64,000 nt of DNA from NCBI RefSeq assembly GCF_000482545.1, contig NZ_KI519454.1:1426001-1490000 (forward strand), read 5' to 3'. A program made the position numbers and the translations under genes. Origin of the DNA: Arthrobacter sp. 35W. GTDB lineage: Bacteria > Actinomycetota > Actinomycetes > Actinomycetales > Micrococcaceae. Below, piece after piece: positions 42,964 through 50,718 of this stretch. Position 1 is the first letter of the stretch, and each line of letters begins with the position of its first letter. The notes beneath the pieces are model-generated. The model was not told the origin of the DNA. It searched no databases and saw only the letters and a program-made list of their open reading frames with translations.

Positions 42964-44369
42964 CGGGCCTCTTCCACCACGAGTTCGGCGGGCTGGCTGC
43001 GCTTGGCGAGGACCAGGTAGACAGCGCCGGTGGCGAGCAGCCCGGGGATCCAGGAGAGGTCCGCGCCGCCAAACCAGGCGGCACCGGGGCCCTGGAACAC
43101 GGCGTTGCTGACGAAGGGCAGGCAGACCAGCACCCCTGCGGCGTAGGCGGTCAGTGCCTTGTAGTTGACGCCGGCAATGGTCCAGGACGTGGCGTCGGAG
43201 TAGTAGACACCGCGCTTGTTGAAGAACCCTGCGACGTCGTAGTCGCCGTGCCGGACCCAGTAGTAGTCGATCAGGTTGATGGCACCCCAGGGCACGAAGG
43301 CGATCAGCAGGAAGGACAGGAAGATGCCGACGTTGGTGCTGAAATCGGCCGAGGCCGTCAGGGCGATCCAGAGGCCGATGGCGAAGGTGGGGATCAGCAT
43401 CACGATGCGGACCACCACGGAGGCCGGGACCGGCCGGAAGGTGGTGATGGCGGTGATGAGGTTCAGCATGCCGCCGTAGAGGTTCAGGGCGTTGTTGCCG
43501 CCGATGGCGACGGCCGTGACGAGCAGGACGATGGCCACCACGGGACCGCCGCCGAAGAGCTGGCTGATCGAGGCGGAGATGTCGTTGGCATCGAACTGGA
43601 CGGCGAGCATCACGCCGACCAGCTCGGTCCAGGTGGTCCCCAGAAAGGCGCCGGTGAAGGTCCAGCGGAAGGCATCGCGGGCCGGGGTGTCCTGGGGCAG
43701 GTAGCGGGAGTAGTCGGAGACATAGGGTGCATAGGTCAGCAGGAAGGTGGCCAGCAGGCCGAAGGCGGCGAAGAACGGCGCCGGCTCGAAGCCGGACATG
43801 GTCAGGTCAAAGCCGCCGTGCGCCAGGGAGGCGATGGTGACGATGACGACGGCGATGGCCAGCGGCCAAGCGCCCCACTTGGCGGCCGTGTGGATGGCCC
43901 GGTAGCCCACCAGCGCCAGCACGAGGCTCAGGAGCGCGATGAGGGCGATGGACAGCCCCAGGTCCAGGCCCGGGATGGCGGCGCTGACATACTGCCCGCC
44001 AATGACGGCGGTGGTGGCGAAGAAGCCCAGGAAGAGGAAGGCGGCCAGGGCCACGGGCAGGAGCGCACCGTAGAAGCCGAACTGGCCCCGGCTCTGGATC
44101 AGCTGCGGCACACCGAGGCGGGAGCCTTGGACCGAGTGGAGGGCCATGAACGCCCCGCCGGCAACATTGGCCAGCACCACCGCCACGATCGACCAGAACA
44201 GATTGTTGCCCAAGACCACGGCCAGGGCGCCGAAGAACGCGTTGCCCACGTTGAGGTTGGCGCTGAACCAGACGGGGAAGAGGTCGCGGGCCTTGCCATG
44301 CCGGTGTGCGGGGTCAATCACGTCCACGTGGTGGCTTTCCACGGCGGGCGCTGAAGTATCTCTAGACAT
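42960..44369 (-). CDS. NCS1-family permease (purine/cytosine/hydantoin/thiamine type)
   Basis: This 469-residue transporter has about 12 membrane helices and NCS1 motifs: FPVWFSANLNVGNAFFGALAVVLG near the N-terminus, SRGQFGFYGALLPV, APYVSDYSRYLP and VPWGAINLIDYYWVRHG. NCS1 proteins import nucleobases, hydantoins, allantoin, pyridoxine or thiamine with Na+ or H+. ATG 44369 follows AAAGGATCC. It overlaps the lactonase gene (ATGA) and is separated from the ammonia-lyase gene by 122 bases, where an internal promoter may lie. It probably imports the substrate of this cluster, hinting at a nitrogen heterocycle. Confidence 0.9.
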   Translation of the reverse strand: MSRDTSAPAVESHHVDVIDPAHRHGKARDLFPVWFSANLNVGNAFFGALAVVLGNNLFWSIVAVVLANVAGGAFMALHSVQGSRLGVPQLIQSRGQFGFYGALLPVALAAFLFLGFFATTAVIGGQYVSAAIPGLDLGLSIALIALLSLVLALVGYRAIHTAAKWGAWPLAIAVVIVTIASLAHGGFDLTMSGFEPAPFFAAFGLLATFLLTYAPYVSDYSRYLPQDTPARDAFRWTFTGAFLGTTWTELVGVMLAVQFDANDISASISQLFGGGPVVAIVLLVTAVAIGGNNALNLYGGMLNLITAITTFRPVPASVVVRIVMLIPTFAIGLWIALTASADFSTNVGIFLSFLLIAFVPWGAINLIDYYWVRHGDYDVAGFFNKRGVYYSDATSWTIAGVNYKALTAYAAGVLVCLPFVSNAVFQGPGAAWFGGADLSWIPGLLATGAVYLVLAKRSQPAELVVEEAR

Positions 44370-44491
44370 TTCTTGGATCCTTTCGTCGCAGCAATCGGGA
44401 TGAAATGAACGGGTAGAACAAGCGGGCCACCCCAACGGCGCCGTCCAGCATCTGAAACAGGAACACTAGTGCAGGCATTTGCCCGGAGCGG

Positions 44492-45733
44492 CTACATTGC
44501 GGCCACCCCCGCGGCGGACCGGCGGGCGGCGGCGCCGGCGAGGACGTCGTCGGCGCTGGAGCCGACCTGGGCCAGATAATTGACCGGGTCGGTGGCACCT
44601 TCGGTGTTGACCAGCAGCACCGTGGCGTCCGCCCGCAGCCCCAGCGCTTCGCGGTCCTGCGGATCCACGACGGCGAGCAGGGCGCCCAAGGCGGCGGCCC
44701 CGGACTCCCCGGCGGCGATCCCGCTGCCGGCCAGCAGGCGCATGGCCGCGTAGGCGGGCTCGTCATCGATGGCCAGGTAGTGGTCGGCGGCATTGGCCAC
44801 GGTGGGCCAGGCCAGCATCGAGGGCAGGCCGCAGTTCAGGCCCGCCATGGTGGAGCGGTGCGGGCCGGGGGCCTCCGTGATGCCGCCGGACTGGGCCGAG
44901 CGCATCAGGCAGTTCGCCGCCACCGGTTCGACCACCACCGTCCGCGGCCGCTGGGCAGTTGTCCGCCGTGCACTCGTCCGCAGGGCACTGCCGGGGGAGC
45001 CGTAGTGGGCCAGGCCGGCGGCGGCAAAGGAGCCGACGCCGGCCTGCAGGGCCAGCACGCCGGGGCTGGGGCGGCTACTGCGCGCCAGCGCCTGGTCGAT
45101 TTCCAGGAACAGGGTGGAGTAGCCGTGGACCACGTCCGACGGCGTCTGCACGTACCCCTCCCACGAGGTGTCGGAGATGACGAGCGAATCCCCGTCGGCC
45201 TCCTGGGCGGAGCGGGCGATGGCGTCGTCGTAGCTGCCCTCGACCACCTCCACTGTGGCACCTTCGGATTCGATGCTCCGGATCCTGGCCCCCGCCGTCC
45301 CGGCCGGGACGAAGATGGCACAGCCTAGGCCGAGCATGGCGGCCATCCGGGCCACGCCGCGGCCGTGGTTGCCGTCGGTGGCGGCGACGAGCCGGCGCCC
45401 GGAGGAGGCGGCGAGGTCCGTGCGCAGCTGGTTCAGCTGGGGTGCACCAGCTTCACCGTCCAGCCCGCCGTCCAGCCAATGCCGCTGGATGGCCCGCGCA
45501 GTGGCCCAGGAGGCGCCGAGCATCTTGAAGGAGGGCAGTCCCAGCCGGGAGGACTCATCCTTGACCAGCACCCTCGCCACGCCCAGGGCCTCGGCCACGG
45601 CGGGGCAGTCCCACAGGGGAGTGGGGCCGTAGCCGGGCAGCTGGGCATGGAAGGCCTGCGGGTTGCCGCCGCCGTGCAGCTGCGAGGGCAGCGTGGCCCG
45701 GGCCGGGTTGGGGGTGAACAAGGTGTAGGTCAT
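44492..45733 (-). CDS. dpaL: Diaminopropionate ammonia-lyase (PLP, fold type II)
   Basis: This 413-residue enzyme matches DpaL: LPGYGPTPL near the start, GLPSFKMLGASWA with the PLP Lys at 70, ATDGNHGRGVARMA with Asp120, the Gly loop LQAGVGSFAAAG and the family block GLNCGLPSM. DpaL alpha,beta-eliminates 2,3-diaminopropionate to pyruvate and two ammonia. In this operon it may act on another beta-substituted alanine, because no diaminopropionate source is obvious. It lies 11 bases after an SDR gene in the leftward run. Confidence 0.85.
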   Translation of the reverse strand: MTYTLFTPNPARATLPSQLHGGGNPQAFHAQLPGYGPTPLWDCPAVAEALGVARVLVKDESSRLGLPSFKMLGASWATARAIQRHWLDGGLDGEAGAPQLNQLRTDLAASSGRRLVAATDGNHGRGVARMAAMLGLGCAIFVPAGTAGARIRSIESEGATVEVVEGSYDDAIARSAQEADGDSLVISDTSWEGYVQTPSDVVHGYSTLFLEIDQALARSSRPSPGVLALQAGVGSFAAAGLAHYGSPGSALRTSARRTTAQRPRTVVVEPVAANCLMRSAQSGGITEAPGPHRSTMAGLNCGLPSMLAWPTVANAADHYLAIDDEPAYAAMRLLAGSGIAAGESGAAALGALLAVVDPQDREALGLRADATVLLVNTEGATDPVNYLAQVGSSADDVLAGAAARRSAAGVAAM

Positions 45734-45744
45734 GGTGTTTCCTT

Positions 45745-46491
45745 TCAGACGGCGGTGTAGCCGCCGTCGATGACCAGGGACTGTCCGGTGATGTAGGCCG
45801 CGGCGGGGGAGGCCAGGAAGAGCACGGCACCGGCGACATCCAGCGGGGCGCCCTGGCGGCCCAGCGGAATCCTGGACACCAGGGAGGCCAGGGCCTCCTT
45901 CGGGTTGGTCTGGTGCTCCCAGAAGGTGTCATTGAAGGGGGTGTCGATCCACCCCGGGCAGATGGCATTGACGGTGGTTCCGCCGGGGGCCAGCTCGTCG
46001 GCCAGGGCCCGCACCAGCCCCAGCAGGCCGGCCTTGGTCGCGTGGTAGGCGGGCATGCCCGCGTGGCCGCGCAGCGCTCCGGTGGAGGCGGTGACGATGA
46101 TCCGGCCCCGGCCCGAGGCCCGCAGCGGCTCCGCTGCCGCCTGGGCTGCGAGGAAGGCGCCGCGGAGGTTGACCGCCGTGCTGCGGTCCCAGTCCGCCAG
46201 CGTCCACTCGGCCAGGGGTTTGGCGGTGAGAATGCCGGCGTTGTAGAAGAGCGTGTGCAGCTTGCCGCCGCCGAACCGGATGGCAGCCTCCACGGCCAGG
46301 GCCGGCCCGTCGGCGGTGGCCAGATCGCAGTCAAAGAACTCGGCACGGCCGGGCAGCTGCTCATCCACCAGCGCCTTGCCACCGCGCACATTGTGGTCGG
46401 CCACCAGCACGCCGTCGCCCTGCTGGCGCAGGGCCCGCACCACCGCGGCACCGATGCCACTGGCGCCGCCCAGGACGATGGCCGTGCTCAC
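45745..46491 (-). CDS. Short-chain dehydrogenase/reductase (classical SDR)
   Basis: This 248-residue SDR has LGGASGIGAAVV, FYNAG, TASTGA with the catalytic Ser, YHATK with Tyr and Lys, and GQSLVIDGGY. Asp in VADHN suggests NAD(H). The start is GTG 46491, overlapping the GlcG-like gene stop (GTGA); longer readings run into that gene. It is the second SDR of the leftward run. Together with the E1 genes it recalls acetoin/butanediol operons, which pair TPP-dependent E1 with an SDR, but the rest of the set differs. Confidence 0.88.
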   Translation of the reverse strand: MSTAIVLGGASGIGAAVVRALRQQGDGVLVADHNVRGGKALVDEQLPGRAEFFDCDLATADGPALAVEAAIRFGGGKLHTLFYNAGILTAKPLAEWTLADWDRSTAVNLRGAFLAAQAAAEPLRASGRGRIIVTASTGALRGHAGMPAYHATKAGLLGLVRALADELAPGGTTVNAICPGWIDTPFNDTFWEHQTNPKEALASLVSRIPLGRQGAPLDVAGAVLFLASPAAAYITGQSLVIDGGYTAV

Positions 46492-46922
46492 GGCGCCACC
46501 GCCAGACCGAGTGCGGCGGCAGCGGCCAGGGCCAGCTCTTCGTCCACGGTGGAGACCGTGCCGTTGACGCCCAGGGCGCCCAGCAGGGCGCCGTCGTCGT
46601 AGAGCGGCACACCTCCCGGGAAGACCACGGCCCGCCCGCCCAGCATTCCTGCGAGCCCCCAGTCGCTGCCGTCGGGGCGGGAGCTGGCTGCCCAGGCGCT
46701 GGTCGGGTGGCCGAAGGAAACGGCGGTGAAGGCCTTGTCCGTGGCCAGGGACAAGGCGCCCAGCTGCGCGCCGTCCATCCGGCCGGCGGCCACCAGATTC
46801 CCACCGCGGTCGACGACGGCGGCCGCCAGCTGCAGACCCCGCGCCCGGCAGTCCTCGTGGACCATGGCGATGAGGTCCAGGGCCGTCCGGGCGGACATGT
46901 CCGGCCCGTGGAGCAGGCTCAC
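46488..46922 (-). CDS. GlcG/HbpS-family (DUF336) protein
   Basis: This 144-residue protein has the GlcG/HbpS pattern: ALDLIAMVHEDCRARGLQLAAAVVDRGGNLVAAGRMDGAQLGALSLATDKAFTAVSFG, then FPGGVPLYDDGALLGALGVNG. Family members occur beside glycolate, propanediol and aromatic catabolic genes and in cobalamin-related proteins; some bind heme. No enzymatic activity is established. The start is GTG 46922 overlapping the lipoyl gene stop (GTGA). An internal ATG nine codons later is an alternative. Confidence 0.85.
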   Translation of the reverse strand: MSLLHGPDMSARTALDLIAMVHEDCRARGLQLAAAVVDRGGNLVAAGRMDGAQLGALSLATDKAFTAVSFGHPTSAWAASSRPDGSDWGLAGMLGGRAVVFPGGVPLYDDGALLGALGVNGTVSTVDEELALAAAAALGLAVAP

Positions 46923-47146
46923 GACAGCCGCGCAATGGCGGTTCCGACGTCGACGGATTCTCCGGCGTCGACCAGCAGCTCGGCCACCAGGCCGCTGGCA
47001 GGAGCCTCGATCTCGGCGTCGACCTTTTCCGTTTCCACGGTGGCCACGGCCTGCCCCTCGGTGACGTGGTCTCCGACGGCGACGAGCCATTGAAGCAGCA
47101 CGCCCTCCTGCATGGTCATGCCCCACTTCGGCATTGTGATGTCCAT
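46919..47146 (-). CDS. Free-standing lipoyl-carrier domain protein
   Basis: This 75-residue protein is a single biotinyl/lipoyl domain: PKWGMTMQEGVLLQWLVAVGDHVTEGQ, then VETEKVDAEIEAPASG with the modified Lys41. The ETEK context is typical of lipoyl rather than biotinyl domains. It has no peripheral-subunit-binding or acyltransferase domain. It follows the E1-beta gene by 25 bases and should carry the acyl group made by E1, yet no E2 catalytic domain or E3 gene is in the window. AAGGGAA precedes the ATG. Confidence 0.88.
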   Translation of the reverse strand: MDITMPKWGMTMQEGVLLQWLVAVGDHVTEGQAVATVETEKVDAEIEAPASGLVAELLVDAGESVDVGTAIARLS

Positions 47147-47171
47147 GGTTGTTCCCTTCTTGCTGACGTTG

Positions 47172-48155
47172 CTAGGAGAGTGTCTTGAGGATGGCGTTGA
47201 GGATGTCTGGTTCCTGCACCAGCACCCGCTTTTCCAGGGGCGGCGAGAAGGGGACCGGAACGTCCTCCCAGGCCACCCGCTGGGGTGCGGCCTTGAGCGT
47301 GTCGAAGCCGTTTTCGACCACCATCGCAGTGATCTCGCTGGCGGCCGAGCAGGTCAGCCGGGCGCTGTCCACCACCACCAGCCGGCCCGTCCGGCCGACG
47401 GATTCCAGGATCAGGCCCTTGTCCAGCGGCACCAGCGTGCGCGGGTCGAGAACCTCGACGGAGATGCCGTCCTTCTCCAGCGCCCGGGCCACCTTCAGCG
47501 CCTTGGGCACAGTGGCGCCGATGGCCACCACCGTCACATCAGTGCCGTGCTTCTTGATGTCGCCCACCCCCAGCGGGATGGCGTACGGCGCCTCGGGGAC
47601 GTTCCCCTTGGTGCCGCCGAGGACAAAGTCCTGCAGATAGACCACCGGGTTCGGGTCCCGGATGGCGGAGAGCATCAGGCCCTTGGCGTCATAGGGGGTG
47701 GACGGCATGACGATCTTCAACCCGGCCACGTTCATCAGCATCGGGTGCAGATTTTCCGAGTGCTGGGCGGCGCCGGAGCCGCTGGGGCCGGTGGCGGCGA
47801 AGTAGACGATCGGCAGATCCACCTGGCCGCCGGACATGTAGCGCAGCTTCGCGGCCTGGTCGGCCAGCTGGTCCATGGCCACATAGAAGAAGGAGCCCAC
47901 CATGAGGTCGACAACGGGCCGGAGCCCGACGGCGGCCGCCCCGACGCAGGCACCGACGAAGGTGGCCTCGGAGATGGGGGTGTTGCGGACCCTGTCGCGG
48001 CCAAAGTCCGCCGACAGCCCGCGGGTGGCGCCGATGACCGAGCGGTCAACGTCCTCCCCGATCACCACCACCCGCTCGTCCTCGGCCATGGCCGCGTGCA
48101 GGCCCTCCTTCATCGCGTTGATGAAGTAGGTGGGGCGTTCGATTGTCGCATTCAT
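47172..48155 (-). CDS. 2-oxoacid (acetoin-type) dehydrogenase E1 beta subunit
   Basis: This 327-residue protein matches E1-beta (transketolase pyrimidine plus C-terminal domain): VVVIGEDVDRSVIGATRGLSADFG, RVRNTPISEATFVGACVGAAAVGLRPVVDLM, and DPRTLVPLDKGLILESVGRTGRLVVVDSA. With E1-alpha it forms the TPP-dependent decarboxylase that passes an acyl unit to a lipoyl domain. ATG 48155 overlaps the E1-alpha stop (ATGA). It resembles AcoB and branched-chain/pyruvate E1-beta; the precise oxoacid is unknown. Confidence 0.9.
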   Translation of the reverse strand: MNATIERPTYFINAMKEGLHAAMAEDERVVVIGEDVDRSVIGATRGLSADFGRDRVRNTPISEATFVGACVGAAAVGLRPVVDLMVGSFFYVAMDQLADQAAKLRYMSGGQVDLPIVYFAATGPSGSGAAQHSENLHPMLMNVAGLKIVMPSTPYDAKGLMLSAIRDPNPVVYLQDFVLGGTKGNVPEAPYAIPLGVGDIKKHGTDVTVVAIGATVPKALKVARALEKDGISVEVLDPRTLVPLDKGLILESVGRTGRLVVVDSARLTCSAASEITAMVVENGFDTLKAAPQRVAWEDVPVPFSPPLEKRVLVQEPDILNAILKTLS

Positions 48156-49171
48156 CGCATGCTTCCCTTCGGTGTGGCGGCAAAGAGGTCCTGGAGCGCT
48201 TCCTCTGGATCGGGGAAGGGGCTGGCCGCGGCGAACTCGACGGCGGCCTCGACGCCGGCGCTCTCCTCGGCGTCGATGGCGTCCCAGTCCGCCTGGCTGA
48301 GCACACCCTCCTCGACGAGGGTCCTGCCGTAGGCGGCAATCGGGTCCCGGCCACGCCATTCGTCCTGTTCGCTTTGCGGGCGGTAGTCGCCGGCAAAGGC
48401 CTCCTCGCCCTCGTTGTGGCCGTGCCAGCGGTAGGTGCGGGCCTCGATCAACGTGGGTCCGCCACCGGCCCGGGCCCGGGCGACGGCGCGGGCCGTCGCA
48501 TCCCGCATGGCCTCGACGTCGTTGCCGTCCACCTGCTCGCCGGGGATCCCCATGGGGGTGCCGCGGTCCACAATCCGCCCCGCCGTCAGCTCGTGGGTGG
48601 GCGTCCACTCCGTGTAGCCGTTGTTCTCGCAGACAAACACCACCGGCAGATTCCAGATGGCGGCCAGGTTCATGGACTCGAAGAACACGCCCTGGTTGGA
48701 GGCGCCGTCGCCGAAGAAGACCACCGTCACCGAATCCCGGCCCAGCTGCTTGTCGCCCCACGCCGAGCCGGTCCCGATCGGGATGCCGCCGCCCACGATG
48801 CCGTTGGTGCCCATGATGCCCAGCTCGAAGCTGACGATGTGCATCGAGCCGCCCTTGCCCCGGCAGTAGCCATCGACGCGGCCGTAGAGCTCGGCCATCA
48901 TCTTGTCGATGGAGGCGCCCTTGGCAATCAGGTGGCCATGTCCGCGGTGGGTGGAGGTGATCCGATCATCGGGGCGCAGGGCCGCGCAGACGCCCACGGC
49001 CACGGCCTCCTCGCCGAGATAGAGATGGACGAAGCCGGGCAGCTGCCCGCGTTTGAACAGCCAGGCCAGCTTTTCCTCGAAGCGGCGGATGCGGATCATC
49101 GTCCGAAGCATCGCCGTCTTTGCGGCGTCGGGGCCGGTTTGGTTCTCCACTTGCACTGGCTGAGTCGTCAT
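48152..49171 (-). CDS. 2-oxoacid (acetoin-type) dehydrogenase E1 alpha subunit
   Basis: This 339-residue E1-alpha has THRGHGH near residue 75, the TPP/Mg motif GDGASNQG (154-161) with Asn183-Asn184, and the phosphorylation-loop-like segment YRWHGHNEGEE. Its length and motifs are closest to AcoA/PDH E1-alpha. It is the first gene of the leftward run, next to the AT-rich operator region, so the whole run should be controlled there. GAGG precedes ATG 49171. Confidence 0.9.
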   Translation of the reverse strand: MTTQPVQVENQTGPDAAKTAMLRTMIRIRRFEEKLAWLFKRGQLPGFVHLYLGEEAVAVGVCAALRPDDRITSTHRGHGHLIAKGASIDKMMAELYGRVDGYCRGKGGSMHIVSFELGIMGTNGIVGGGIPIGTGSAWGDKQLGRDSVTVVFFGDGASNQGVFFESMNLAAIWNLPVVFVCENNGYTEWTPTHELTAGRIVDRGTPMGIPGEQVDGNDVEAMRDATARAVARARAGGGPTLIEARTYRWHGHNEGEEAFAGDYRPQSEQDEWRGRDPIAAYGRTLVEEGVLSQADWDAIDAEESAGVEAAVEFAAASPFPDPEEALQDLFAATPKGSMR

Positions 49172-49222
49172 TGGCTCGTCCTCACGTTGTCCCCGGGCTG
49201 CGGGGGTGGTGGCTGCTTGGAC

Positions 49223-49242
49223 TTATGTATATTGTATAAAAT
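49223..49242. promoter_or_regulatory. AT-rich divergent promoter with GntR/FCD-type palindromes
   Basis: TTATGTATATTGTATAA (49223-49239) is a quasi-palindrome, and ATTGTATAAAAT (49231-49242) matches 10 of 12 positions of the ATTGTATACAAT form typical for FCD-type GntR sites. It is the only AT-rich spot in several kilobases, lies between the divergent E1-alpha and gamma-glutamyltransferase-like genes, and abuts the latter's start codon. The GntR protein encoded at 52028 is the likely binder. Confidence 0.6.
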
Positions 49243-50718
49243 ATGAACATGTCAACGGGTGGGGAAGGAATTCCGGCCAGGGGGCACCACGGTGCGGCAG
49301 CCACGGGGCATCCACTGGCCACGCGCTCGGCACTGCGGATCCTCGCCGCGGGCGGAAGCGCCGTGGACGCGGCGATTGCGGCCCAGGCCGTGATTGCGGT
49401 GGTCATGCCGCACGCGGCCGGCCTCGGCGGCGACCTGCTGGCGCTGGTGCGCCAGGGCGATGGCAGCGTGCATGCGGTCAATGGCACCGGGTGCACCCCC
49501 GCCACGGCCCCCGGCCTCTATGCCACGGATGGTGGATCGTCGGTGACGGTGCCGGGCATCGTGGATGGCTGGTTTGTGCTGCACCGCCGCTGGGGGCGCC
49601 TGCCCCTGGAGGAGGTGTTCGGGGATGCGATTGCCTGCGCGGACACCGGATACGTGGTCGACGCCGGCCTGGCCGCGGCGGTCCGGGCCCAGCGGCACCG
49701 CATCACCCGGTACGGCGGGGCTGACTGGCCGCTGCTGGCAACGTCCGACGGCGGCCTGTGGCGCCAGCACGAGCTGGCCCGCCTGCTGGCCACACTGGCC
49801 GCGGACGGCCCCGGGGCGTTCTACGCGGGGCCCGCGGCGCAGGCGCTGGTCGACGCCGTCGGGCGCACCGGCGGCACCCTGGCGCTGAGTGATCTGGCCT
49901 CGCACCGCAGCGAGGAACCCGGCCCCGTCGAGACGCCGTGGAACGGTGGCAGGCTGCTGGTCCAGCCGCCTGCCTCCCAGGGCATCCTGCTGGCGATGGC
50001 GGCACGCTGGGTCGAGGACGCGTCTCCACTGCCAGCGGCGGGGCTGGACCACCTGCTGGTCGAGGCGACCGAGGCCGCCTTCGCCCACCGCTCGGACGCC
50101 GGAGGCGACCCCGCCGCCCTGCTGGATCGTGGGCTGGACGTGGACAGGGTCCGGGCCGGCGGGAGGGGCGGACCCCGGGCCTATCTACACACGGCAGGCG
50201 TCGCCGTCGCCGACAGCGGCGGCATGGTGGTCTCGTCGTTGGTCAGCGTCTTCGATGATTTCGGCTCGGCGGTCTTCGTCCCCGAGCTGGGCATCGTGCT
50301 GAACAACCGCGCGGCCGGATTCACGGACGGAGCCAATGCCGCCGGACCGGGACGGCGCCCCGTGCACACCCTGGCTCCGGCGATGCTGCTGGACGCCGGC
50401 GGGCACCCCCTGGCCCTGGCGACGCCGGGCGCCGATGGGCAGGTGCAGACAATCCTGCAGGTGCTGGCACGGATGCGCTGCGGCGGACTCAGCCTCCATG
50501 ACGCGGTGGCCGCCCTGCGCTGGCGCAGCGAGGGTGGCCGGCTGTTGATCGAGGAGGGCCATCCTGCCACAGCCGACCTGGCCGGCCGCGGGCACGATGT
50601 GGTGCCCCGCACCGCCGGGGATGATGTGTTCGGCGCCGTCGTGGCGGCCGGACTGGATGCCGCCGGCCCCTATGCGGTGGGGGACTGGCGCCGCAATGTG
50701 GCGGAGGGAGCAGCATGA
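49243..50718 (+). CDS. Gamma-glutamyltransferase-family (Ntn hydrolase) protein
   Basis: This 491-residue GGT homologue has the N-terminal block HPLATRSALRILAAGGSAVDAAIAAQAVIAVVMPHAAGLGGD and LNNRAAGF after the processing site. The autoprocessing motif, normally TTHxSVVD, reads TAGVAVAD, keeping the presumed nucleophile Thr317 but losing the following Thr-His. It has no signal peptide, so it would act in the cytoplasm. GGTs cleave gamma-glutamyl amides. ATG 49243 has no ribosome site, so translation may be leaderless. It overlaps the M20 gene (ATGA). Confidence 0.8.
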   Translation: MNMSTGGEGIPARGHHGAAATGHPLATRSALRILAAGGSAVDAAIAAQAVIAVVMPHAAGLGGDLLALVRQGDGSVHAVNGTGCTPATAPGLYATDGGSSVTVPGIVDGWFVLHRRWGRLPLEEVFGDAIACADTGYVVDAGLAAAVRAQRHRITRYGGADWPLLATSDGGLWRQHELARLLATLAADGPGAFYAGPAAQALVDAVGRTGGTLALSDLASHRSEEPGPVETPWNGGRLLVQPPASQGILLAMAARWVEDASPLPAAGLDHLLVEATEAAFAHRSDAGGDPAALLDRGLDVDRVRAGGRGGPRAYLHTAGVAVADSGGMVVSSLVSVFDDFGSAVFVPELGIVLNNRAAGFTDGANAAGPGRRPVHTLAPAMLLDAGGHPLALATPGADGQVQTILQVLARMRCGGLSLHDAVAALRWRSEGGRLLIEEGHPATADLAGRGHDVVPRTAGDDVFGAVVAAGLDAAGPYAVGDWRRNVAEGAA

